A DNA stretch of 64,000 nucleotides from Chenopodium formosanum (taxonomy: Eukaryota; Streptophyta; Magnoliopsida; Caryophyllales; Amaranthaceae). The translations under genes were made by a program, and so were the position numbers. The stretch lies in assembly GCA_024500155.1 (NCBI GenBank), contig CM044858.1, positions 2,356,001 to 2,420,000 of the forward strand, given 5' to 3'. This document shows positions 37,247 through 47,932 of this stretch, piece by piece (within the stretch, counting starts at the first letter, position 1; each line of letters opens with the position of its first letter). A model generated the notes under the pieces. The model was not told the DNA's origin. It saw only the letters and a program-made list of their open reading frames with translations, and did no database searches.

Positions 37247-37370
37247 GGAAACTGATTTTGGCACACCCTAAATTGATTTTGACACACCCCGATGTGAGAG
37301 CATAGTTTTCTATACTCTTCTCACATAGGGGTGTGCCAAAATCAATTTAGGGTGTGCCAAAATCATTTCC
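37247..37370. mobile_element. Mutator-type MITE with 9-bp target duplication, 124 bp
   Basis: Ends GGAAACTGATTTTGGCACAC and, reversed, GGAAATGATTTTGGCACACC. Almost the whole element is a hairpin with a short loop near 37308. Direct repeats CAAAAGATG at 37238-37246 and 37371-37379 are a perfect 9-bp duplication, the hallmark of Mutator-like elements. Confidence 0.9.
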
Positions 37371-37379
37371 CAAAAGATG

Positions 37380-39453
37380 AGTTTCATTCTTATTGTCTCA
37401 CATCTAGAAAAAATGTTATTAAATAATCACATGATTTTATAATTTTCAGGAAAAAAAAATTAAAATTTGTGAAATTTAATTTAAAAACAAATAAGACAAC
37501 ACCAAATCACCAATCATCAAAACCCAATTATATTAATGATGCATCAAAAGTTTGTAGTTTCAGCACAAGGCTTATGTCTCAAGTCTCAGCTGAAGAACAC
37601 GTTTTAGGGCACATGCATCCTACGTATGTAGCTTTGGGGATATGCTACCCTCTCTGTTGAAAATGAGTGAGTGAATACAGAGTTAGTAGTTCACTTGTTT
37701 TTTTGACCTAATTGAATCTAATTTTCAAATTTCCATGATTTTTCACTCCCCTCATTTTCTTTGTGCAACCAAACAACCCCTAAATTCAAGTGAAAGTCCA
37801 ATCTCCAACTACTCATCAATACTACTCCGTAAGTGCATTAGATTGAGTAACTTATTAGTTCCGATTATATTACAAGTACGAGTATCAAATTATAATTCAT
37901 TTATGTTTTTGAAAAAGAGACGGGGTCGAGTAACATTGAGTTAAAATACGATTATGATCAGGCTATATTTGTAAAATAAAATCAAAAACCAATCCACAAA
38001 ATATGGCCTTGATCTGAATTAATATTTTAGCTGCTCATCACTTTATTCTATATGTGTTAAAGGAGAATAATAAATTAATAATATGAGTATATCGTTAACA
38101 AAATTCCTAAAATTGATATATATACGTGAGTAAAAGAATGATGAACGTAAATCAATCGTATTAATAAACCCCTCTTAAAGTGAGATTAACCCTAACATTA
38201 TACATTCATCAAAGACTGATCAATCATGTTTCTAGAATTCTCTGAGCCTGCAAAAATTACTTAATCACCATTGGATACTACTTGTAGTAAACACACAAAT
38301 ACACAATGTGCACACGACACGTTATGCTTTCATCGTCAGTACTTGCAAAAGATAAATAAAGATTAGGCTTAGCTTTATAATTAAAGATTAGACTTGCTTG
38401 GCCAATACGTTAAATGGGGGCATCATTTAACAATATTTTCGGGAGTCAAAATCCTTGATATATAATATTAAACCTAGTCAACACTTTTAGTAAATGGTAA
38501 ATTAATCAAAAGACATGATGAAAGTACTCGTTGCGAAAGTTATTTTGGAATTTGCATACTTAATTTGGTCGTCAATTACTTGGGAGAAAAGGCATCAACT
38601 ATTTGGTCCATTTCTATTAATACTCGTACTAATTTTTTAATATTTTTTTTTTGTTTAGCTTTACAGTGCATGCAGCTTAGCTTTTTAGTTGGCGGGCATA
38701 TTTAATTAACTTACTCTTAAATTTGTACTCGTCTTTTGATTAGATACCGAGTATTTTATTTTTCACAAATATCTAAGAATAGAAGGGAGGTTAAGAGAAT
38801 GGGGAATTTCAACCTTAAGCACTCTCACTTGGTAAATTTGATCTCTGTACCACTAAGATCTGTCATAAATTTCATTATTTTTAAGTGAGTTAACACTGTG
38901 TTGGTAATTTAAGTGCTTAAAGTAGCACATTGATACAAGTGTGATCTATTACTTGGAATAACTTGGAGTGAAATCATTGTTTGTTTATGTAAACTTGTAC
39001 TTCAACATACATGTTGTCTGACTTTTACGGAGTAAGGAAATAAATTCACTTAAAACAGCGTAAACTATGTCATTGTTTAATTGTATGTGTTTATTATTGG
39101 AGCATAAATTTTTTAGTTTTGCATTTGTGAAAATTATAAAAGGAAATTAGTACAATATGGTATCCTTAAGATTCTACTATGCTATTTTTTCTGTAAATAC
39201 AGTACAAATCAACAAAGTTGTTCAAGATTTGACTAAGCTAAAGAGAGTACAAACTTTACAATAGAGCATTCAAAATAAACCCCAACAAACATGGTATTGA
39301 ATTTCACATTTTGTGGAGGAATTAAGTCTAGCTATTATTGGAATGATATTTTACTACAAAACAAAATGCAATTAGTAGTGTGGAAATCTACTTGTACATA
39401 ACTCTATTTTTGCCTTTTTGGTTGATTGTAAAATTTAGAGCTATATGAGTTTA

Positions 39454-39484
<31 letters not shown>

Positions 39485-39640
39485 GAGGAAAACTTTATGA
39501 TAGTTCAAGTTATCCTATTTTGAGAAAGCCCCAGAAATAAAAAATTTCACCTCCTCTAATTTAAACATACTGTAAATTTTTTTAATAATATTAATGCTTA
39601 CACTTAATTAGAATGTTAAATAATTAATAATGTTTCCCTC

Positions 39641-39671
<31 letters not shown>

Positions 39672-40283
39672 AGAATGTTACTTGTAACATACTCTCTTAC
39701 ATTAAATAATTACGGAGTGTCGGAGTATCCGTTACGTACTATAGGTATAATAGCAAATGCTACTTTAATTAATAAAATAATAAGTAAAGCTAAAGTACTG
39801 AAGCAACTTCAACTAAATTTCGTCAACAAATTATATATATTAAAAATGAAAATATAGGAAACAATGTTTGAATGTCGGAATATCTTTAAAGTAAGCATAT
39901 TCTGTTTTGCAAACCTACCCAAGCAATCTATGGATTATCCAGTCTCATCAACAAAATTTCTTTGTTTTCTTTTAATAATATTGAAAGTTTCACGTTTTTT
40001 AGTGTAACAATATAACTAATACTTAAAATATTTTGAACTATTAATAAGAAGAGGAAAAAAAAAATCTAAAAATAAAATGCATATCAATACAAATTTTAAA
40101 TACCATATTCAATTGAATGTTCAATCTTGAATCTATTGGCTTGCATAGATGCATGTAGAACAAGCCACCTAATGTTTGTGGTAAATTCCTTAATCAATGG
40201 GCTTAGATGCATGGCCGTATATTAAATTAAATAGCAACTTTTGCTTTGCTTTCATTTACTTTTCTATTTAAATTTCTTCCTTT
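37380..40283. other. AT-rich spacer with homopolymers, no gene seen
   Basis: Contains a T run at 39457-39484 and A-rich runs at 39641-39673. No supported coding or RNA gene. Confidence 0.5.
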
Positions 40284-40300
40284 ATTTCTCTATGGCCTCT

Positions 40301-41491
40301 GTTTGGCTCATGTCATGGGATGTGACGAAGTTTTATACTGGCTGTCACTGGCCTACCGTAACCCTCCTCCTTTATCCAGGCTTGGGACTGGCAGCGGGAA
40401 ACCCACTGGCGGAGTTACTTTGGTGGGCAATGTTGAAGAAAGGTATCCCACGAAGGTATGTAGACCTAGTTAAGGATATGTATCGGGATGTGTCAACAAA
40501 TGTGAGGACATGCGGAGGGTTGACAAAAGATTTCCCTATTACAATCGGATTGCATCAAGGGTCTGCATTAAGCCCTTTTCTTTTTGCAACGGTTCTAGAC
40601 GAATTAACTAGACCAATTCAAGATGAGGTTCCATGGTGTATGCTGTTCGCAGATGATATCGTTTTGGTGGATGAGACTAAGGATGGGGTTAATGTCAAGT
40701 TGGAGCAATGGAGGCAAAGGTTGGAATCTAGAGGGTTTAAGCTAAGTCGGAGTAAGACTGAATATTTGGTATGTCGTTTTGGCACTCAGAGGGGGACAAG
40801 CAATGAAGTGGTGAGTTTGGATGGAAAGGATTTGACCATGAGTGAATGTTTTAAGTACCTAGGGTCGATCATCCAGAAGAATGGTGACATTGATCAAGAC
40901 GTGACCCACAGGATTAAGTCAGGGTGGCTTAAATGGAGAGCGGCCACGGGAGTGCTATGCGACCGCAGCATTCCCTTAAAGTTGAAGGGAAAATTCTACA
41001 GGACTGCCATAAGACCAGTGTTGCTCTATGGTACAGAATGTTGGGCTTCTAAGAAAGAGCATATTAAAAAGATGGAGGTTACGGAAATGCGCATGTTAAG
41101 GTGGATGTGTGGAAACACTTTAAGAGATAGAATCAGAAATGAGGTTATTCGCAAGAAAGTAGGTGTGGCGGGCATTGTAGATAAATTAAGGGAAAATCGT
41201 CTGCGTTGGTTTGGACATGTAAGACGGAGACCCGAGGGTGCACCGGTGCGAAGAGTGGAAGAGTGGGACCATGGAGGGATTAAACGAGGAAGAGGGAGAC
41301 CAAAGATGACTTGGTTGGAAGGAGTGAGGAAGGATATGAAGTGCATGGATTTACGTGAGGATGAAGTTTTGGATCGTAAGGGATGGAGGAGAAAGATTTA
41401 TGTTGATGACTACACGGAATAATCAAATTTGGTTCATGTTAGCCGACCCCACTTTTGGGATTAAGGCTTTGATTGATTGATTGATTGATTG
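40301..41491 (+). mobile_element. 5'-truncated LINE (RTE clade) with (TTGA)n tail and 17-bp target duplication
   Basis: An exact direct repeat ATTTCTCTATGGCCTCT flanks the insert (40284-40300 and 41492-41508). The coding part, open to the stop at 41420-41422, is the C-terminal half of a reverse transcriptase: GLHQGSALSPFLFATVLDEL, the catalytic FADDIVLVDE, FKYLGSIIQ, AIRPVLLYGTECWA, RLRWFGHVRRRPE and RGRGRPKMTW. The catalytic Asp-Asp is kept, but the upstream endonuclease and fingers are missing. The 3' UTR (GTTAGCCGACCCCACTTTTG) ends in GATT/TTGA repeats at 41469-41491. The apparent start of the open frame at 40241 lies in host DNA before the insert, so it is not a real start. Confidence 0.92.
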
Positions 41492-41508
41492 ATTTCTCTA
41501 TGGCCTCT

Positions 41509-42190
41509 CAATAGCTAACACCTCGACGCCAGACATTGTAGGATCCAAAAATGTTTTGCGCATTCTAAATTGAAGGCTGTAATACACAAATTAAAATTAG
41601 ATTAGCTTAAGATATTTCCTAAACTTACTGAGAAAAATACTAGTCATGGTGAGGATTTCATAAATAATTGTTTGTAACTATATAAGTCCACTAGTTGGTC
41701 ACAATATAAAGGTTTGAAGTGGCATTGAGTCATCAATAACAAAATATGTGTCCGTAATTAGCTAAATTAGTGATACGGATATGATTTAAGCTAGCTTATT
41801 TACCTCTATGTAATCATACTTCGTATAAGATCATGTAGATTTTTATTTTTCCCTATCTAAAAGAATCATATCCACCTCACGCCTGTTGAAGATATGAAGT
41901 TGAACGTCTCCAAAAAAAAAAAAAAAAAAAAGAAGTTGAACTGTTGAAGAACTCCCAAATCCAAGTGAATAGCTGGCAGCAAGATAAGCTCTAATATTAT
42001 ACAACTACCTACAAGTATATTAAAAGTGTGTCTTCTTTTTGAAAGTGGCTTTCATTTTCATTTTCATGATTACTAGTTAAGTACGGAACGCTAATTAATT
42101 GTTTCTATCATATGATCACTTGTAAACATGATCTAATTATGTAGCTAGCCAACACCTGGATCTAATTAATTGTCTTATAATATCCTCTCA
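41509..42190. other. Spacer, nothing recognised
   Basis: AT-rich sequence with an A-run near 41912-41931; no gene or delimited element. Confidence 0.5.
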
Positions 42191-43368
42191 CTAGCATAGT
42201 GCCCGTGCTATGCACGGTTTATAAATCAAATAATAAAACCCGTAGGAAAAATAAAAATAAAAACAAAGGTAATTCAATTACTAATAAAGGACTTGGTTAC
42301 TAATGGTCAATAAAAAAAATTAAAGGAACGTGATTTGAATAGTATTTTATGTTATTTGAAATTCTTTTAATTTTTTATAATATTATTTTATTAATTAAAA
42401 AATAATTGAATAATACTCCACATAACTATATAAGAGAAGTGGACTAATTCATTTTATATATCCCGTTGAGAAAAAACTACTTAAATTTTCTTATCATACC
42501 ATCCGCATCAGTAGCTACAATCATTCTAATATATACATGTTTTATTTACCCGTTGCACTCACCAAATCTATAGACACAATAATAACCTTATATCTTCCCT
42601 AAGTTAAGCATTGTGCCAAAAACTATATATTATCTCTCGTCAAAAAAAAAAAAAAAAAAAAAAAAACTATATATTATATAATAGTCATACAACCAACAGC
42701 TAATTAAATACACTATACAACACAAATACTTCGTATATAGGTATGGTCGTATGGATACTGATAATTTTATACAAATAAAATATACGGAGTATATATTAAG
42801 ATTTGTCCCTACCTTAATTATAAAAAGGTTAACAAAACTCTTATAATAGTGCATGGACATTTATATCTCTAAAAATGTTCTTTTACATATAGTTTCCCCC
42901 ATTTAATTTTAAAAGCCTTAAAGTTGTCTCTTGAATTCGCTAAATTGATTTAAAAGGTTATGTTTATTTCATATTTAAAGCCATTTACTATTTTCATTTC
43001 CTTTTGTTTTAATTTTTCTATTTAGAATTTATTAGACTATTATATTTCAATATCGAAGTCAATATCTTTTTACTGACAATCACTAAATCAAAGTAGCTCA
43101 ACTAAAGTTTTGAACATTGCATAGCTACACAACATCCAACACATTTAATGACTACATGCAAATAATTTTAATAAAATTACGCATTCGATATAAGTTATTA
43201 AACAATTTAACTATATATACATTTTGATGGGTTTATATATTTCATATTAACAAAAATTTACAAATGTTATCATTATATTTTGAAAAAATTATAGACTTTA
43301 GAGTTTTGTATAAGATATATAAAGGATAAGTTAATTCCCGTCATATATGCATTGAGTTGCTCGATCAA

Positions 43369-43545
43369 TTTTTTTTTTTGGTGTTCTATCCGGTTCACCC
43401 TTTGGGCTAATCCGGATTCGAGGATCAGTTGTGGGCTGTTAAGTTCCATTCCCCTCTCGATTGTTGTTGCAGGGGATCGAACACGGGTCCTCCCTGCCAA
43501 TTAAGTGTAGTTTCAAATTCTCAATCACCACTACACCAACAACTA
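43369..43545 (-). mobile_element. tRNA-derived SINE with poly(A) tail
   Basis: On the minus strand: A-box-like TAGTGGTGATTG (43522-43533), then B-box-like GTGTTCGATCCCC (43472-43484), a tRNA-unrelated body, and an A11 tail (plus-strand T run at 43369-43379). The spacing and order fit a plant SINE. Confidence 0.7.
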
Positions 43546-43547
43546 AT

Positions 43548-43594
43548 TGGTGCAGTGGTGATTGAGACTACACTTGATATGGAGGACCCGCGTT
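43548..43594 (+). mobile_element. Truncated second SINE head, inverted to the first
   Basis: TTGGTGCAGTGGTGATTGAG and GGAGGACCCGCG repeat, on the plus strand, the head of the adjacent SINE. The copy stops before the B box, so only the first 47 or so bases are present. The two heads face each other. Confidence 0.65.
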
Positions 43595-45173
43595 ATAAAA
43601 TATTATATTATATACATATACTTTTTTATATTATAAAAAATATTATTATATTATATACACATACTATTTTACACGAAATATATTAATTTTCATACTATAC
43701 GTAATTACATAGAATGTAAAGTACATGAAAATAGTATCATACCTACATTCCAATAATATAATTAGAACTTTAACAATGTGACTTATTATATAATGTTTAG
43801 GTGTAATAAAAATGACATGTATATTTTATTTTTTATTTTTTATAAAATGTTTATTTGTAAGTCTAAATTATAGTTAAAAGTATTATTATGTATAAAACAA
43901 CATAGATTATTGCACATAATTGTTGTATATCTAGTATAGTACATGAGCAATGCACGAATTCATAGGTAATAGCATTGTTAATCCGAATATTACAATTTTA
44001 AACATGAGTAATAGTTATAATACATTTTATATCTGTCCTTTCCCGTCAAATGTCTAATTCAATTTACATTTATTCTTCTTGTTTAGATTGATTTTTGGTT
44101 CAATTTTGTTTACGTAAGAAAAACAAAAGGTCAATGTAAAAGGCATTGTATAGAAAATGAAAGGCCGATTAAAATTAAATTTATGTTCAAGATTATATAT
44201 TTTTTTCCAAGACAACATTTCGGCTCAGCATTCAGTATTTGTCGAGGAGTACAACAAACGATAAAAGTAATTTTTACACTATTTTGTATCTTTATCAAAA
44301 ACTTTTGTATTCATTCGATAACTTGTATTGAATTTAGGATAACTTTTATAATTGGTGCACAATATTTTACTTTACATCTGTTTTTTTATTTTTTTTGTTT
44401 TGTTTTTAAATGTATGTATTGATTTCACAATTGACGTCAAACTAAATTCTATCGATTTTATTTAATTTTCATAAAAAAAAATATTAGCCTTTCAAAATAC
44501 AAAATATTTGCTATTGTTTCCTTAATTATGCACTTTAATCATATTGCTTCAAATTAGTTACAGTATTATTCTTTAACTTGACTATAAATAAAGATTGGAA
44601 AGACGTTATGGATTATTTGCAGTATTGGAAAGTATATATTTTATTATTAAAAATTTAATCATGTTAGGAAATCATATAAATCTTATGCATGTATAGAAAC
44701 TTGCTTTTATTGTTTAAAGTTGAACAAAAATAACTATGCTTGAATATGTAAACAAAAATTATATAGATATATTTTATACATAAGATAAGCCAATGAGAGA
44801 GTGACATTTGTCATCCTCACATTGAGGCGCTTGTCTTTTAGTATAATAAAATATAGATAGATTATAAGTTGTGAACTTCAATTAATTTAGTCATACAAGG
44901 CCGCATCCTTCTCAATAACAAATAAGACACTTTTATTTGCATTTTCAAAAATTAGTCTCACTAAATTAAAGCTCATTTGTAATCTCTTGTCACGAATACA
45001 CTAGTACTATATTTAAATTAACAAAATCTAGTCCTACCTTTGTTGCTTCCTTGATGTTCTTTACACTTGTTATTTGCACCATCATTTGAAAAGCTCGACA
45101 GTATATTTTCATTATCACATACGACTCATACGAGTACATGAAAACATTACCCAGGGTTAATAATAGTTATAAA

Positions 45174-45802
45174 TCTAATATTATATGTATAAAGTGGAGT
45201 TTTTTCCCGAAATTTTAGAGTGCCACGTAGAATTTTTATTTTTAAAAAATTATTAGAGCGCCACATAGAATTAATATTTTTAAAACGCTACAATAGGATT
45301 ATGCCACCTAAGATTAGTTAACATGCCACGCAGGAATATAAATTATAGTTATATCCAATAAATAATTCAAGTGCCACATAAACATAATTGACCAATGAGA
45401 TTTTAATAGTTACATTAATGAAATACGAAATATTATCTTTTGAGATTAGGAATTTTATCTAATATTTTAAAACAAACACGGAGAAAATGATATATTACGT
45501 ACAACTAATAAAATAACAAATGTTTTTTCAAAAAAAAAAATAAAATAACAAATGTAATTACATAAATATGAAAAATATTTTTTCCCTAGATTTTAGAGCG
45601 CCGCATAGGATTTTCATTTTTAAAAAAATTATTAGAGCATCACATAGGATTAATATTTTTAAAATGCTACAATAGGATTATTTTAATATTTTTAAAACGC
45701 TACAATAGGATTATGCTACCTAAGATTAGTTAACGTACCACGTAGGATTATAAATTATAGTTATATCCAATAAATAATTAATATTAATAATATTATTATT
45801 AA

Positions 45803-45844
<42 letters not shown>

Positions 45845-46891
45845 CATTATTGTTGTTATTATTATTGTTGCTGCTGTTGCTGTTGTTGTTGCTGCTGCTG
45901 TTGCTTTTGCTGCTGCTGCTGCTGTTGCTGTTGTTTTTCCATATTTAACATATGTTAATAGTAGAAAGATAAAAGACAATGGTTTACTTATATTTTTTTC
46001 ACAAAAATTTTAAAATATAAAGATTTAATTAGTAATAATAATTTTACTTATAAATTTGTCTTATTCATATATTTTTAAACCTAAAATAATAATAATAATA
46101 ATATACAAAGTACTACTTGAAAACAACCTTTTTTTTTAATTCTTAAATTGTATGGAAAGATTTGAAAATTAATTCAACTCTATGAACTAACAATCAATAC
46201 CCACATAAAATGTTTCTACATATTGTGATTCCAATATCAAATGTTTATAAAAGAAATTGTTATTAATTGTCATTATTATTATTATTATTTATTTGAAAGA
46301 ATTGTTATAACCATTAGAAATTATTAATTAATAATATTATTAAATATTAATTCTTAATAGTTTGAATTATTAAATATTATTATTGATAATTATTTTTATT
46401 AATTATTATGATTAATAAATATTAATTATTATTAATAATTATTAAAATTATTTTTAATATTAATAATTATTATAATTATTCAAAATAATAAATTACTATC
46501 ATCAATACAATATCAATTATTATTATTGAATATTAATTATTATTGTTATTATTAGTTATTATTTGAAAATAGAGCCGAGCAGAGCAAAGCAGAGCAGATT
46601 TAATTTAAGCAGAGCAGAGTAGGGCTTAGCAGGACAGCTCTAAAGAACGGGGCTTAATTCAAGTGCCACATAAACATAATTGACCAATGAGATTTTAATA
46701 TTTACATTAATTAAATACGAAATATTATCTTTTGAGATTAGGAATTTTATCTAATATTTTAAAACAAATACAGAGAAAATGATATATTACGTACAACTAA
46801 TAAAATAACAAATGTTATCACATAAATATGAAATTTTTTTTAAAAAAAAAAAAAAATAGAACGACCCGTGCATCGCACGGATTTCATCTAG
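45174..46891 (+). mobile_element. Non-autonomous Helitron, 1.7 kb, with internal duplication
   Basis: 5' end A|TCTAATATTATATG followed by AAGTGGAGTTTTTTCCCG; 3' end is the hairpin CCGTGCATCGCACGG (46866-46880), ATTTCAT, then CTAG|T at 46888-46891. These are canonical Helitron termini with A/T insertion. Inside, a block with AGCGCCACATAGGATTAATA-type sequence (from 45254) and a block from CAAGTGCCACATAAACATAA (45369-45520) recur at 45595-45779 and 46658-46820. In the second copy they are separated by about 880 bases of low-complexity DNA. No coding sequence. Confidence 0.8.
45780..45937. repeat. Compound (ATT)n-(GTT)n-(GCT)n microsatellite
   Basis: A run of ATT/TTA triplets grades into TTG and then TGC/CTG triplets. 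The gradient suggests stepwise mutation of one array. Its reverse frame (Ala/Ile/Thr runs) is not a gene. Confidence 0.9.
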
Positions 46892-47932
46892 TATAACATT
46901 AAAGTTGTGTAAATAATAACTACGAAGTCCAAAGAATATTTAGAAAACAAAGATAGTATAAAGGGGGTAGTCTATTAGACTACATATAATCAAATCGTAT
47001 AAAAGAAAGAAGATTGACTTCACAAAATCTACTTTTCCTTGTCGAAATTTCGCACGAATGTGCATGATGAGTTGTGAAGTCAATCTTATTGACTTTACAT
47101 TTTTTACTTGTAGGATACATGGTCAAATGCCAATCGTAATCTACCAATTAAAAAGAGATTTTTCATCTGTATATCTGTACTTATTTGGACCACTTGCTGC
47201 CCTTCATAGTCTTGCTCTCTTCTAATTTCAAATAATTCAATTCAATTCAAATTTATATATTTTCTAAAATTCTGTTCTTAGGAATAAAATAAGCCTTCTT
47301 ACACAAGGGTTATGCTTATTCAGCCTCTACTGCTGGAAAAGTGAACTATAAGATTGACTATGGAAATTTGAATCCTTCATTTTCCATATGGCACATGTTA
47401 AGAGACAAGGTAAAACAAGCAACTGCAACCCTATTGACCTCTTCTTAATTTTCACATGTGGTAATTTCATGGAAATAGTACAACGTACTAAGCAAGTCCA
47501 AATGTCCAATAAGGTATTGTTAGTTTGTCACATTGTCGCATCCATCATTATTGATAATGCCATCAAATACTCCAAAAAGACCTATTTAGTTTTTTACAAT
47601 AGTCGATCCAAATCAATATTCACATTACAACATCCCAGCAAAATGCCCAAGATACCCAACAGGCCAACAGCAATGGAAGCACCAAAATGACAATTAATCA
47701 TCATCCAATCTTCCATTACTCCTTAGGAAATTTAAGCACGTCTTGGAATGGCTAGACAAAAAAAATTACTAAACTAACTGGTATACATTAATGACCTAAT
47801 ACATCTGCCCTACCTTTGCTTGTTTGATTCTTTCAACTATTATACAAGGATCAGGTGGGTTGAACCTACCTTGTGGCTTGACCAAGGAATTTCCTTATTG
47901 ATGCTGAAAGAATACTTTTGTGAGTTGAGATT
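46892..47932. other. 3' flank of the TRAIP-like gene; no other gene seen
   Basis: The part close to 47932 would be 3' UTR. Small frames at 47327-47690 show no recognisable protein. Confidence 0.45.

Larger units (their letters stand above)
42191..44861 (-). mobile_element. Helitron ends on the minus strand (one or two non-autonomous elements)
   Basis: Read on the minus strand, CCGTGCATAGCACGG (42203-42217) forms a 6-bp stem followed by GCACTATG and CTAG, with T next: a Helitron 3' terminus at 42191. A more decayed hairpin and CTAG occur at 43931. A typical 5' terminus TCTATCTATATTTTATTATA followed by CTAAAAGACAAGC lies at 44861 and inwards, preceded by A. The 5' end may belong to either 3' end, so there may be one element of 2.7 kb or a 0.9-kb one beside a truncated one. 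No Rep/helicase coding is present. SINE copies lie inside. Confidence 0.6.

Noticed and set aside
37096..37305. 69-codon plus-strand frame
   Set aside because: Its last third runs into the Mutator-type MITE hairpin; no protein family recognised.
40241..40300. Start region of the 393-codon reverse transcriptase frame
   Set aside because: The 17-bp target duplication shows these bases are host DNA before the LINE insertion.
45761..45979. Minus-strand frame with Ala/Thr/Ile runs
   Set aside because: Translation of the compound triplet microsatellite.
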